The notes beneath the pieces are model-generated. The model was not told the DNA's origin, searched no databases, and saw only the letters and a list, made by a program, of their open reading frames with translations. DNA of 64,000 bases from Sternotherus odoratus (lineage: Eukaryota > Chordata > Testudines > Kinosternidae): contig JAVMKO010000001.1 in assembly GCA_032164245.1 (NCBI GenBank), forward strand, positions 15,537,603 through 15,601,602. The letters are read 5' to 3'. The position numbers and the translations under genes were made by a program. This document shows, piece after piece, positions 33,572 to 45,659 of the stretch. Each line of letters starts with the position of its first letter. Position 1 is the first letter of the stretch.

Positions 33572-35123
33572 ACTAGCGAAAATACCCGGTGTTGCTCGGG
33601 TCCGTTGGAGGTGGGGAGGGGGCAGAGAGCTGAGCGAGTGCGGGGTCCGTTGGGGGTGGGGGCAGAGAGCAAACCTGACACCCCCACCTCACCCCCCAAC
33701 CAAACCCGACACCCCCACCTCACTTACCCCTCGACCAGCCCCGACTCACATTTTCACCCCTCCACCCAAACCCATCACCCCCACGTCACCCCCTACCAAC
33801 ACCCCCTGACCAACACCCACACTTCACCCTCCGTAGACCAAACCTGACGCACCCACCTCACTTTCCCCCTGTTAGGACCGGAAGACATTGTGACGGGCAA
33901 CCACTAGAAGGCGCAGTTATGCTTCTGAGTCAACTCTAGGAGGGTGCATAATGATGGTATCAATCTGAGAAGGACCTTGGATTCTTGTTATCTGTGTGTT
34001 TGGGAACCAGTTCCCAGCTGCATGAGTGTTTACCCTGTCTGTGTGAGAATGAATGCATGGGAAACTAAATGGGGAAACTAAGGCAGGACTGTGTAACCAA
34101 CAAGTGCTGAACAGTGTGTAACCTATCAGTTTGTTGCTTGCTGTTAATGAGATGAGTATGTATGAGATGCAAATGAGTAGGGGTATATCTGTGCTGACAC
34201 ACCCTTGGTTGTTGGGCTTCCTCTTTGGGCTTCTCTGGACATCGCCTGGGTGTGTCAGACATCTTGTCTTGCGGACGTGCTGGCAGATAAGCCCCCCAGC
34301 ATGAAATGCCACTCCCTCCAATAAACTCACCACTTTCCAACTAGCCACCTGTGTGAAGCCTCGTTTCTTCTGGCAACGATATAAGCCCCATGTAACACCC
34401 CCCCAACCAAACCCGACACCCCTACCTACCACCACAAACAAACCCGACACCCACGCCTCACTTACCCCTCGACCAACCCCGACCCCCCTCCTCACCCCCC
34501 CAAACAAACCCAACACCCCTACCTTACCCCCCCACCAAACCCAACACCCCCTGACCAACCCCAACACTCACACCTCACCCACCTCGACACCTTCCCACCC
34601 ACCCCCAGACCAAACCCAACACCCCCGTCTCACTTACCCCCCGACCAAACCCGACACCCCCACCTCACCCCCCGACCAAACCCGACACCCCTACCTCACT
34701 TACCCTCCGACCAAACCCAGCTCGGGTCCATCGGAGGTGGGGAGGGGGCAGAGAGCTGAGCGAGTGCGGGGTCCATTGGAGGGGGGAGGGGGCAGAGAGC
34801 TGAGCGAGTGCGGGGTCCATTGGAGGGGGGAGGGGGCAGAGAGCTGAGCGAATGCAGGGTCCGTTGGAGGGGGTATTATGACATCATAACTATGTCACAG
34901 AGAACAGCAGCTGCCCAGCTGATGTGATTGGCCTTTAAATAATTTCACCCCTGGGGGGCGTCAGAGGTGAGATTTGAAAAATTTTCGACTCTTACCCGGA
35001 TTAGGACCCTAAGACCTATAACTGTACCAAATTTCAAGTCTCTAGCTCAAACGGTGTGGAAGGAGTAAGTGAATATACATACACGCATACATACACGCAT
35101 ACACGCACGCATACACCATTTGA

Positions 35124-35127
<4 letters not shown>
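33572..35127 (+). repeat. C-rich dispersed repeat, tandem unit 2 (with LTR inside)
   Basis: The same order of modules as unit 1, starting ACTAGCGAAAATACCCGG at 33572, but split by the solo LTR at 33870-34397. After removal of the LTR the flanks join in the C-rich array ('cacctcactttccccc' to 'ccaaccaaacccgaca') as in unit 1. The unit ends in 'ccatttgacttttatatatat' and a long (AT)n. Confidence 0.75.
33870..34397 (+). mobile_element. Solo LTR
   Basis: It begins TGTTAGGACCGG and ends CATGTAACA, with TG...CA ends and short inverted repeats TGTTA/TAACA. A polyadenylation signal AATAAA lies at 34320-34325, about 70 bp before the end. It sits in a C-rich array with CCCCC on both sides, compatible with a 5-bp target duplication though not provable in a homopolymer. 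There is no internal sequence, so it arose by LTR-LTR recombination or is a lone LTR. Confidence 0.85.

Positions 35128-35186
<59 letters not shown>
35128..35186. repeat. (AT)n microsatellite
   Basis: About 58 bp of alternating AT at the end of the second C-rich unit. Confidence 0.93.
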
Positions 35187-35187
<1 letters not shown>

Positions 35188-35391
35188 ATTAGGTTAGAAG
35201 ATCAAGCGGGGGACACATTCCATCAGCTCTGAAATAGGTATGGAATAAACTCTGCACTGAATGTAGCAGACACATTGTGTAATAAATACTGCTATTAAGA
35301 ACAGTTTGAGTAGAGCCTTATATGTTCTGTACACAGTATTTTATGCAACAAGCAGAGATACAATCAGGTTTCTTAATCCTTAATGATGTTG

Positions 35392-35479
35392 GGCCAGATC
35401 ATCAGCTGGTATAAATTAGTGTTGTTCCATTGACTTCAACAGAGCTATGCCTATTTTCTCCAGCTGAGGAATTGACCCT
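35392..35479. repeat. Small palindromic repeat, copy 2
   Basis: TCAGCTGGTATAAATTAG, a centre TCCATTGACTTCAACAGAG and the return arm CTCCAGCTGAGGA form an imperfect palindrome. Related to the copies at 7289 and 60460. Confidence 0.6.
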
Positions 35480-35625
35480 TTATTTGTTTAGCTTCCAAAG
35501 GGTTCTACAGAAGCCAAGATGCAATGACAAAGTTTGTATCCCACAGAGGTAACCGTTCCCAGAGCATGGGGCAGCAGAAGAGAAGGTGTGAACTGGAGTG
35601 TAGGGGACGGAGGGATAAGTGGGAG

Positions 35626-36375
35626 CATAGGTGCCAACTCCGTGGGTGCTCCAGGGTTGCAGCACCCATGGAAAAAAAGTAGTGGGTGCCTATCATTCAC
35701 CGGCAGCCAGCTCTTCCCCCTCAGGGCCTCCCATCCGCAGCTATCAGCTGTTCTGCGCAGGGCCGGCGACAGGGGGGTACTACGGGTAGAGCTGTACCGG
35801 GCCCCGGACTTTAGGGGGGCCCCGGTACACAGCAGTACCTGTAGTCATCCCCCCTTGTCGCCGGGCCTGGAGAGCGGGGAAGGGGCGGGGAGGCAGCGCA
35901 GCTCTCCTCCTCCTCCCGAGCGGACGACCGCATGTCCCCGGCAGGGCAGTGAGCCCGGCCGGCGGCAGCGGCGCAGTCCGGGGGAGAAAGTGCGCGGGGG
36001 GGGGCAGCAAGGGCGGCTCGCGCTGCTCCCGGGCTTGCGCTGCCACCAGCCGCTGTCAGCTGGGGGGGGAGCGCCGGCTGGGCTGGGGGGGGGACGGCTG
36101 GATTGGGGGGGCCCCAGCCACTGTCAGCTGGGGGGGGGAAGTGCCAACTGGGCTGGGGGGGCCCCTCAAACGATCAGAGTAGGGGGGCCCAACATTTCTG
36201 TCGCCGGCCCTGTTTCCGCGGCATGCAGAAGACACTGGGAGGCGGGAAGGGAGCAGCAGGGATATAGCGCGCTCTGGGCGAGGGGTGGAACTGGGTGGGA
36301 AGAGGCAGGGCAGGGTGCAGCGGAGGCAGGAAGAGGCAGGATTGGGGGAAGGGGAAGATTTTAAGCATCTATAGC
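35626..36375. mobile_element. hAT-like MITE (CATAGGTGCC type) with a nested element
   Basis: The left end CATAGGTGCCAACTCCGTGG is a hAT-style start I associate with turtle MITEs; a rough complement GCATCTATAG lies at 36365-36374. The right part is G-rich. The element is interrupted by 35758-36212. Ends are approximate. Confidence 0.5.
35758..36212. mobile_element. hAT MITE (CAGGGCCGGCGAC ends), nested
   Basis: The ends CAGGGCCGGCGACAGG and TGTCGCCGGCCCTG are a clean inverted repeat. Flanking 8-mers GTTCTGCG and TTTCCGCG match at six of eight positions, an aged target duplication. The interior is G-rich and holds two copies of a GTCAGCTGGGGGGGG motif. There is no transposase. Confidence 0.82.
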
Positions 36376-37440
36376 ATTGCCTTTCTTTTTGCCCATATGT
36401 CTTTGTTCACTTACAAAGCACTAACACCCACGTGCAGTGTCGAAAGAATCAACATGTTTGTGCACAGATGATAGGGTGCTTTAACCTGAATGCTCCTTTA
36501 AAAATATTCATATATTCACTATATTTTCTAAGGTCTAGATTCCACGTCAGTTGCAGAAGTTGCACTGACTTTACTGGGAGCAGAATCAGTGCCAAAAAGA
36601 GAATATAAAGGCCAACTAACCAAAACATGTGTGAGACATATCACTTCATAATTGCAGTTTGATAGGATGAGATTGTACCTACCCAAACCACAATATCAAG
36701 TTCCATATCCAGAGATATTTTTTTATAAAAGCAGCATTCCAGATTGTCCAGATTTGAGGTCAAGTTACTGCAGTCGCATTTGATACAGCCACTGAATAAT
36801 TGAACACTTTGATGTAGATGCACATGGTTCCAATGATGCTACATTTATGAACTTGTCTTTTTTTTTTAAACCATAGGCCAAAAGACTGAAAGGCAGCCAG
36901 ACATAGCCACATCAAGAAATGTTGCTGATGTAAACTGAATTAAGTTTAGTATGAAACTGCACAAAGTATTTGTATTGGAAAAAGCAATAAACAAAATTAA
37001 TTAGAAATATATTTGTTTGGTTTGAATCAAGTATGATTGCTTTAGATTTTGAAGGCAAATGTTTGCGTTCAAAAATGTGTGAAGAAAGGCTGTTGTGAAG
37101 GAAACACCTGACAGTGTCAGGCCAATGCTAGTGAGAGCAAATCCCCCCACATTACAAAAACTGAGTGTAAATTGGGGGAGAGGAGATTATTGATACCCCT
37201 CCAAGCCCACAAAATAAACCCTATCAATCAAAGATGCAGTTCACAGTGGATTGTGCAGATACTCAAAATCCGATATGTGCTATATGGCCTCTGCTGGCCT
37301 CCCTGGTTTTCCCTTCCATCACAGGGGCTTAGATTAGGTTCTGTGTTCATGTGAGCAAGTCAGTCTTTGAATTAATCCAGGAGACCCCAACAAAAAGGCA
37401 AAAAATCTTCATGAGACTCAGTTTATCTACATTAGAAGAG
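36376..37440. other. Unassigned sequence
   Basis: No gene or clear repeat is recognised. Confidence 0.35.
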
Positions 37441-37464
37441 ATTACTTGAAGGGACACGTCCACC

Positions 37465-37600
37465 GCTTGCATCCGACGATGTGGGTATTAGCCCACGAAA
37501 GCTTATGCTTCAATACTTTAGTTAGTCTTTAAGGTGCCACAGGACTCTATGTTACTTCTGCTATTCCAGACTAACACGGCTACCTCTCTGATACTTGTCC
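37465..37600 (+). mobile_element. Penelope-like element 3' tail, copy C
   Basis: It contains CATCCGACGATGTGGG, ATTAGCCCACGAAAGCTTATG, TTAGTTAGTCTTTAAGGTGCC and the terminal CCAGACTAACACGGCTACCT. It is a subfamily variant of the tails at 4.7 and 20.3 kb. The hammerhead-like block is CCGACGA (37473-37479), stem GTGGG...CCCAC, GAAA (37497-37500), then GCTTATGC (37501-37508). Confidence 0.8.
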
Positions 37601-38574
37601 CCGTCATTCGAGGGAGTCCAATTCCTTCAAACCTGATTCTCAGACCACTGCACCATCTCCTTCTCATTGGGTTTGTTAAAGGAATTCGTTGTTTTCAAAT
37701 GGAAGCATGCACTCTAAACTCACTTTCAACATCTGCTCTCTGGATGTAAATCTAGCCCTTACAGAAGTACAGATTGGAGTGGTTTTGAATAAAATACTAA
37801 AGAGAAGGAAATCGATGGAAGAAAGGCAATTTGTAAAATTACACCACAAAAAGACTCAGGTTTTGCCCCTTTGAAACAGTGTGACGATGACCTACAGCTT
37901 TCAAACTGCATTTGGCCCAGTTGAGTCTGGAGAAAACAGGCTCAAGAAATGTTAAACAATATGTTCTTGTAAAGAAGCTATGACTAATTTAACATTTGTT
38001 AGGAAAGTACACAATCACATAATGCACTCAAAGTTGGAATTTACCAGTGAACCTTTTAGCCAAGTCCACCCAATGCACGGTATAAATCATTCAGACGTGG
38101 TTTCTTTTAACAGGTATTTTTCTTGAAAAGTGATCACTCATAGTAAGTCTTGCTCTGAACAGGTGGGAAACAAAAATGAACAATAAATAGGGGGCACTTC
38201 TGACAAAAACTATATCTTGAAGCCACAAAGAGTTTTTTATGTCTATAATACCTTTGCTTGAATGTTTTTCTTCAATTAACCACAAGTATGTATTTTGGGT
38301 ATTAAAAGTGACTTTCAGGGGAGCACAAAATCTTGTTCATATTAAAGATAAATAGAACTGTAGAGCCTGTGTTTAGAGATAAGAAACTATGTAAAATAAT
38401 TTCTTGCTAGAATATTCATTTTCATGGGAAACACAAGGGATGATTTAACGTGGGTTCAGCTCCCTCTGAATGTGAGTTGTACCCATCTAAGCATGAGCTG
38501 AATTTATCCCCATATTACAGTCTTGGTCTTATTTAAGTGCTTGATGCTGCTCCCATTGAATTCAATGGGTCAAT
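37601..38574. other. Unassigned sequence
   Basis: No gene is recognised. The right edge ('ccattgaattcaatggg' near 38552) is a small palindrome next to the start of the inverted duplication. Confidence 0.35.
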
Positions 38575-40480
38575 TTTTGACACTGATTGGCTTCAGCAAG
38601 TGCAGGCTCTGACATTAAGGCTGTGTCTATACAGCCAGGGATAAGGCCCCACAGCCTGGGCTCCAGCATGAGCCTGACTATCTGCACCATAGTTTTACAG
38701 CCTGCAGACCAAGCCCCATGGCCAGCTGACTCAGGCCAAACACAGGTGTCTAATTGCTGCGTAGACATACCCATTATCCAGGAGAGTTCTGCAACTCACT
38801 CCCATGGGAATAGAAATGAACTGTAGGTCACACAACTTGAAAATAAAATTGACAGCAAGGTCTGCATAATCTGAAGACAGCATTTTAGTGATTTATATGC
38901 AAATGCATTTCTGATCCATGTTACCATACACATAGCACTGAATGTTTTTACCTTTTTCTAGTTAGGACAAACAGAGACATTTAACAGGCCTTTGTGTAAG
39001 TATTTACTTTACATACATTAATATCCGGGTTCAGATTCTGCCTTTGATCACTGCCCAAAATTCCTGGCCCTGTAGCCGTGGTTCTAAGACAGTTTGGGGT
39101 CCAATTCTGAAATGTGCTGAGCATCTTTTATTCTCACTGAAAGCAATGGAAATTGCAGGTACTTACCTCATAAGAGCACAAACCTGTACAGAATTGGGCT
39201 CAAGTGAAGGCAATAGGGTGACCCTCAGGGCCGGCTCCAGGTACCAGAGGATCAAGCATGTGCCTGGAGCGGCATTCCGGCCATTGTTGGGGCAGCAGCA
39301 ATCTGAGCGGGTTTGGTTTTTTTTTACTTGGAGTAGCAAAAATGGTAGAGCCGGCCCTTGTGACCATATGTCCCCATTTTATAAGGGCAATCCTGATTTT
39401 GGGGTCTTTTTCTTATATAGGCTCTTATTACCCCCCCCCCCCTTCCCTATTTTTCACATTTGATGTCTGGTCACCCTAGAAGGCAGAAATGCACTGCCAA
39501 ATACCATTGACTTCCATAGAATTTGAATGGTTTCCATTTCAGGACCAGCTCCATTATGACTAAAATTTGGTACCTTGCCATATATTAAGCAGCAAAGCTG
39601 AACTCTCCATTACTACCTTACTGATACATGGAGCCTTACGTTCCCATTTAGGGTAAGTCCACATTGGATTGGAAGGTATAATTTCCAACCTGAATAGACA
39701 TACTCATGCTAGCTCTGATTGAGCTAGTGTGCTAAATATAGAAGTGTAACCATGTTGGCAGGAGGGGCTCACTGCCCCGAGCATGGATCCTGTCCAAACC
39801 CCTAAGTATGAACTTGGGGCAACTAGCCCCTCTCACCACTCATAGAGGTGCAGCCGCAACAGCAATTTTTTTGCCCTAGCTAGATCAGAGCTAGCACAGT
39901 TTTGTGTCCTCAAGCTGGAAATAATACCTTCCAGTTTCAGAGTAGATGTTCCCTAAATGTTAGCCTTAACTTCTTTTTCTACATGTACTTGCTTCACCTT
40001 GTTCCTGTTATATAAAGTGAAGTCAGTGGTTCAGGGACTTTGTTCTGTGCGACAGTCGAATAGCACCTAGCTATCTAGCGCTCAGTTGGGGGCTCTGGGT
40101 GCTAATATAGTAAATTAGTGAATGTAAAGCACACAGCTTTATAAATTCTAATATTCAATCAGATTTTCCCCCTTCATAAGTTCTAATATTCAGTCAGATT
40201 TCCCCAGTTGTTTCCCCTACAACTAACAATCTACTGCTGAATTTTTTAATAATTTGGTATGCCTAGAGGAATCTTATCTACCATCTCCCAGCTCTGCTGC
40301 TACTTGTTGATCATATTTTTTGGACTAGGCAAAACCTGAAATACAGCGTTAAGAAGCAAAGAGAGGTGCAAAAAAAAAAAAACAAAAAAAAAAAACCACT
40401 TTCCCAAACAGAATATATTTCTACGTTCTCTATCTTCTGTGTATCTTTCTCAAATAGGTCTGTACCCCGATGGATAGGAG
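38575..40480 (+). repeat. Inverted duplication, left arm
   Basis: This segment is collinear, in reverse complement, with 56971-58754. Matching landmarks include TTTTTGACACTGATTGG, CCCATGGGAATAGAAATGAA, GAACCTGGATATTA-type text near 39026, AGACAGTTTGGGG, GCACACAGCTTTATAA and TGTACCCCGATGGATAGGAG at the far edge. In one stretch of about 185 bp I counted roughly 19 mismatches (about 10 per cent). It holds old MITEs shared by both arms (GGCTGTGTCTA... at 38620-38768, AGGGTGACC...GGTCACCCT around 39215-39478, and a third with GAGCTAGC motifs at 39648-39955). It also has a private hAT MITE at 39226-39359 and a private tandem duplication at 40140-40205. Confidence 0.9.
39226..39359. mobile_element. 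hAT MITE private to the left arm
   Basis: The ends CAGGGCCGGCTCCAGG and GAGCCGGCCCTT are inverted repeats. Flanking 8-mers GTGACCCT (39218-39225) and GTGACCAT (39360-39367) differ at one base. The other arm of the inverted duplication has an uninterrupted GTGACCAT at the same point, i.e. the empty site. Confidence 0.9.
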
Positions 40481-40832
40481 AATGGATTTCAGTTGTCCGT
40501 GTCCCTGCACTTATCTGTGCATGTTTAGTTTAGATTCAAAGCAAATAAATGTATTTAAAATCTCTGAGAAATCCATTAATGATATCTAGCTCTTCTGACA
40601 GCCACTGCTTAAAAGCAAGTGTGGAGGTTTTGGGTAAAAGAGCCTCTGCACAGCTGCCTGTCCCTGTCCTGCATGTGGAATAGAGTGGGCAGAGTCTTCT
40701 TCCTGCTCTTTCGACTCTCTGGCCAGCACAGCTGAGATGGCACAGAAGGGGAGATAAGCTGTGCTTGGAAAAGGGCTGCATTAGTTTCCTTCCCCACTGG
40801 ATCAAGGAAACTGGGACTGAAGTGTGACTCTC
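40481..40832. other. Unassigned sequence
   Basis: The minus-strand frame at 40536-40985 (149 codons) has no recognisable domain and runs into the MITE that follows, so I do not call it. Confidence 0.35.
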
Positions 40833-41057
40833 GGGATACATCTTCACTACCCACCCAATTGCTCTGCCTTTGACTCCTGTAATCCACCTAGACAAAAGGC
40901 AGAAGCGGAGACGATGGGGGAGCAGCAGCAGTGCATGACCTTGCGCCATGAGGACACCCAGGTAAGTCAACCTAAGATACGTCAACTATAGCTACGCTAT
41001 TCTCATAGCTTAAGTTGCGTACTTAGGTCGACCTCCTGACCCAGTGTAGACCAGGGC
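40833..41057. mobile_element. PIF/Harbinger-like MITE, degraded copy 3
   Basis: The sequence GGGATACATCTTCACTACCC at the left and GACCCAGTGTAGACCAGGG at the right resemble the GGGCTTGTC...GACGAGCCC ends, and AGCTACGCTATTCTCATAGCT is the internal hairpin. The target duplication is not clear. Confidence 0.55.
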
Positions 41058-42779
41058 TCTGAGTGGTAAGCTGCCCCTTCTCTGGGAGGGACTGAAAGAT
41101 AAAATCTAATTTAATACTAACATTACTGCCCCTCCTTCAATCCCTCTTTAAAACCCATGATGTTCTTGAGGTCTTTTTATGCTGACTCCTTCATTAGGTA
41201 TGACTCCACACCCTGTATCTTCCTCCACAGTCAAGTTCCGCCACTCTGCTCTATATTGTACATGACTCTAGTGGGCCAAATCCAGTACACACTATAGTAA
41301 CTGGAAAGACTTTCATTGACTTCAGTGGGTACTGGATCAGACCCTCAGACTGCAAGATATTCAAGCCAAAGAATTTCTCTGGATCTTTTGCCCATTGCAC
41401 AGTGCTGCATATGTTTACAGTATAGAAGGAATAGTAGTACTGTAATGGAACTCTGCATAAACATAAATGCTAGTAGCATAGTCATGCTGTAGGTCAATAT
41501 TTCCATTGTAACCAAGTCATGACTAAATAAATAATGGCTTATCTTCTACGCTGGTTTTGACTGTTTTTAAAGACCTTTTTGATCACCTAACTCACTCTTC
41601 CTTCTGCCTGAACCCTTGTTACATGAAAGAAGAAAAATAAAATGGTAAAAATGATCCAATGTCTAACTTTTGCTCAAACACAGCACTCACCTGTATGAAG
41701 TTTTATGGGTTGTCCCGGTGTATCGGACTGAGGAATTTGACCCAAAGGGTCTCAAAGAAGCTAGTACACTTTTTTTTTCAAGTGTGCAGGAACCTGTGGA
41801 GCTTACCGTTCCCCCACTAGGTTTCCTTCAGAGAACCACCTGCAAATTTCCAGCTACAAAATCTTCAGCCATTAGCAGTGCATTTAGGGAAATCTGCCAT
41901 AATGGGTAAGGGCATTTGTAGGCCCTCTGTGAGATTTTGTGAACACCAGTGGTTTAAAATACCATGCTGACTAAGACTGAACTTTTTGTACTATCTGATC
42001 CTTAAAAAGATACTCTGTGTGGACAGTGAATGTGTCTTTTCATTCTGTTCCTAAGGTATGACCTTATGTAACCATGCCAGTGGTTCTACAGTCATGTCTA
42101 ACTTATAGAATGAAAAGGATATTCACTATATACAGAAAATACAATTATTAGATATTCACAACTTTTACACATTGTCAAATAGCCACAAGAGGGCATCTTG
42201 GCTTCATCAGCTTCAATAAATATATGGACTAATTATTTTATCACATATTTTAACATAATATTTCTTGGAAACATTGAACATATTAATTCTCTTGGCTTTC
42301 AGAAATCTCATTCTAATGAACCACAAGAGGGAAAGTGTACACTGACAGAAAACCACTTCCTAATGGTTTATTTTATGGTGTACAGAGAATGCAGGCTGTG
42401 TTCAGAAATGAGAAAGGAGACTCTTTCATACTACCTTATTTTTGGGGGTCTGTCATCCAAAATAGTTCCAATATTTGAGACAGATCCTAGGAAATTCTGA
42501 GTGCCCTCCGTTTCCACTGGTTATAACACATGTTGATTGTGCCTGACATCATTCAGGGGTACTTGACCCCTTGCAGAACCAGATATTTTTAGAGCAACCT
42601 AGAGCCCAGTCCTGAATTTCTGATGAAGGAAAATCACTCATGAAAATAAGTGGGAATTTTGTCTTTATGAGTCCTGTAGGATCCCTATTTCTTCTTCACT
42701 GAATGTTGTCTGTTGGAAGAGGGCAGTTACTTGTAATTTACCTGACATTCATCTAGAATCTTGTTGGGAGGACAAGAGT
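41058..42779. other. Unassigned sequence
   Basis: No gene is seen. The open frame of 100 codons at 42198-42500 is AT-rich with no recognised domain and starts in no evident exon context. Confidence 0.35.
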
Positions 42780-43330
42780 TAATCTCCATGGATAAAAATA
42801 CTTCGGACTTGCATTGTATAAACCACTATCATATTCTGACTTGCCAAGAGTAATGCCCCACAGGTCTAGAGTGCAGGCGTGTAGCACTACCAGTCAACTG
42901 ACAGCTCCAGGCTACCCAGTAGCAGCTGTAACCAACTTGTGCTGCATTTGCCATTACCTGCTGTGGACACAGTCCATGGGGAGTTCCACTTCAAGGGGTT
43001 GACAGACAGCAGTCCCATGGCACCTGATTGCCTCTCTGCCCTACATAAACCAAAGGGCATTCCAGGAAGTGTTGAGGCAACAGTGTGGATCTTCTGTAGC
43101 TACCATGGCCATCTGTGCTTCTTGCCCTTGAATTCCTGGCTTGATTTGGCCTCCTGACTTGAACACCGAAACCTGATTCAGACTCTGATCGACCCTTGGT
43201 ATCGATCCTGGCCTGGACCTATGAACTTCTCTGCTCCTGCCAGCCTCAGGTTTACCCCTGCTCTGACCTTTAGCCCTGACTGCCCTTGTTGGGATCCTAC
43301 ACCTGAGGCTGGAAAATGGTTAAAGCAAGG
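42780..43330 (+). other. Possible LTR-like segment
   Basis: The second half is dominated by short CCTGACTT, CTCTGATCGACC, CCTGGCCTGGACC and CTCTGACC phrases, a composition I associate with gypsy-type LTRs of reptiles. No ends or target duplication were found. Confidence 0.25.
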
Positions 43331-43717
43331 CTGATCAGTGTGAAAAGTGTTTTTGCGATGAAATCATCTGTATTTTCTATACCATTTAAAGGAGGAAACA
43401 AGGTATGAAATCCATTTTTGCGGCTTTTAAAGCAGCAAAAAAATAAAAATAAAAAATCAAATTTCCCCCCTGTTGCTTGGCATTCTTTATGCTCCCTTGT
43501 TCATGGAACAACCACCCTTCCTGCCTTCAAATCATTCCTTAAAACAGGCTACTTTTGTGAAGAATTTAACATCAGCTCGGGAAAATTTTTCTCTGTGTAA
43601 GGCCAAGTGTCCAGCCAGCCAACTCTCTCTAAATGCTAATATAATTTATTTATTCATATTGTCGTAGCCACTCGGTGATCAAGTCATTGACCAGGATGTC
43701 ACCATGCTGATCGCTGT

Positions 43718-43735
43718 ACACACACACACACACAC
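43718..43735. repeat. (CA)n microsatellite
   Basis: About nine to ten CA units. Confidence 0.9.
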
Positions 43736-44424
43736 CCCAAAAATATTCTCCTTGTCCTAAAGAGCTTACAATAACATTACCATCATATCAGATCCCATGA
43801 TGAGAAACTTGGTCTTAAAACCAAGATAGATAAGTATCAAGGTACCTTTCGGCAATAAAGGGACCATTTAAAATGCAGATATAGGTCCAATTTCTGCCAT
43901 CTTTTCCACCCAAACAGCCCAAATTACTGAAGTGGCACTGGTGTAACTGAGGGTAGAATTGTGTTGGAGTGTGGCCCTTGTGGAAATTTCCTGTATATTG
44001 CATTGGACTTCTTTAACTGGTCCCTTGTTTTTTACTGGAGGATCCATTGGTTTGTTCCAAAAACCAACTGCCAACTGGAAATTTTCAATGTGAGTTTCCA
44101 GTAGGGTGAATAAAGTCAATTTGGGGGAAGGATTCTAGTGTGTCCTGCCTGGGAAATGTTTTGATACTATCCATGAAGTCTGTACAGCTGTTCTGAACCT
44201 GTGGTCTGTGAGGTTCTTCCTGGCCAGCCACAGAATGACATATTTTGAGAGCCAAGTGTTGGGAAGATGGTTTGGGGTGGGAGGGTGGCTCCATGAGGGG
44301 AGTTCTTTCTGAGGACGTGGTCTGCAGAATGAAAAGGTTGGATAACCATTGATATAATACATTCCAAAGACCAAAAACAACAACAACAGTGGGTGGAAAA
44401 GGGGGTAAATAGTGAGGTGAAATA
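43736..44424. other. Unassigned sequence
   Basis: The start, 'ctccttgtcctaaagagcttacaat', may be part of a minus-strand L2-type fragment. Nothing else is recognised. Confidence 0.3.
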
Positions 44425-45440
44425 ATTAGCAGACGATATAAAACTACTCAAGACAGTTAAGTCGCAGGCAGACTGCAAAGAGCTACAAAAGGATCTCTCA
44501 AAACTGGGTAATTGGGCAACAAAATGGCAGATGAAATTCAACGTGGATAAATGCAAAGTAATTCACATTGGAAAACATAATCTCAGCCATACATATAAAA
44601 TGATGGTGTCTAAATTAGATTTTTCCACTCAAGAAAGATCTTGGGGTCATTGTGGATCATTCTCTGAAAACATCCACTTAATGTGCAGCGGTAGTCCAAA
44701 AAGCAAACACAATATTGGGAATTACTAAGAAAGGGATAGATAATAAAACAGAAAATATCATGCTGCCTCTATATAAATCCATGGTATGCTCAAATATTGA
44801 ATACTGCATGCAGATGTGGTCACCTTATCTCAAAAAAGATATATTGAAAAACATTCAGAAAAGGGCAACAAAAATGATTAGGGTTATGGAACGGCTTTCA
44901 TAGGAGAAAAGATTAATAAGATTGGGACTTTTCAGCTTGGAAAAGAGATGCCAAACAGGTGATATGGCTGAGGTCTATAAAATTACGACTGGGTGTGGAG
45001 AAAGTAAATAAGAAAGTGTTATTTACTCCTTCTTATAACACAAGAACTTGTGGTCACCAAATGAAATTAATAGGCAACAGGTTTAAAACAAACAAAAGGA
45101 AGTATTTCTTCACACAATACACAGTCAACCTGTGGAACTCTTTGCCAGAGGATGTTGTGAAAGCCAAGACGATAACAAGGTTCAAAAAAGAACTAGATAA
45201 ATTAATGGAGGATAGGCCCCTCAATGGCTATTAGCCAGGATGGACAAGTATGGTGTACCTAGCCTCTGTTTGTGCGTGTTCCAGAAGCTGGGAACGAGCG
45301 ACAGGGAATGGATCCCTTGATAATTACCTATTCATTCCCTCTGGGACACCTGGCATTGGCCACTGTCAGAAAACAGAATACTGGGATAAATGGACCTTTG
45401 GTCTGACCCATTATGGCCACTCTAATGTTCTTGGGGGGAG
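44425..45440 (+). pseudogene. CR1 LINE reverse-transcriptase end and 3' tail
   Basis: The frame opens with LADDIKLLK (equivalent of the F/YADD box of LINE reverse transcriptase) at about 44428 and continues through WQMKFNVDKCKVIHIGK (44526-44576) and, after a frameshift, LGVIVDHSLKTST, ILGITKKGIDNKTEN and WSPYLKKDILKNIQKRATKM. A third frame carries the C-terminal [14 protein letters not shown] and [10 protein letters not shown] (45128-45210). At least two frameshifts and one stop break it. The 3' tail contains GGCATTGGCCACTGTCAG, GGACCTTTGGTCTGACCC and ends near ATGTTCTTG. The copy is 5'-truncated, as usual for CR1. Confidence 0.9.
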
Positions 45441-45656
45441 GGCTCATATTTCCCCTGTCTACTACTGTTTAGCTGAAATCAGCTACCCTGACTGACGAAC
45501 TATAGTTATAGGCAACTGTCCATCCCCTTTCGCATGAGTCAGACAGCATGGACATCTTGCCTTCTTTTGTTTCCATTCACTGGCTGTGGGATCCACCACC
45601 AAATTAGTGAAGGCCCTGAGCCCATGTCAATGGGAATGGCTCTTGTGTCTGGTGTG
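45441..45656. other. Unassigned sequence
   Basis: Short stretch between the CR1 and the MITE; nothing is recognised. Confidence 0.3.
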
Positions 45657-45659
45657 TAA

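Noticed and set aside
42198..42500. 100-codon AT-rich frame starting near a possible exon
   Set aside because: No domain, no splice context and a composition like the surrounding non-coding sequence.
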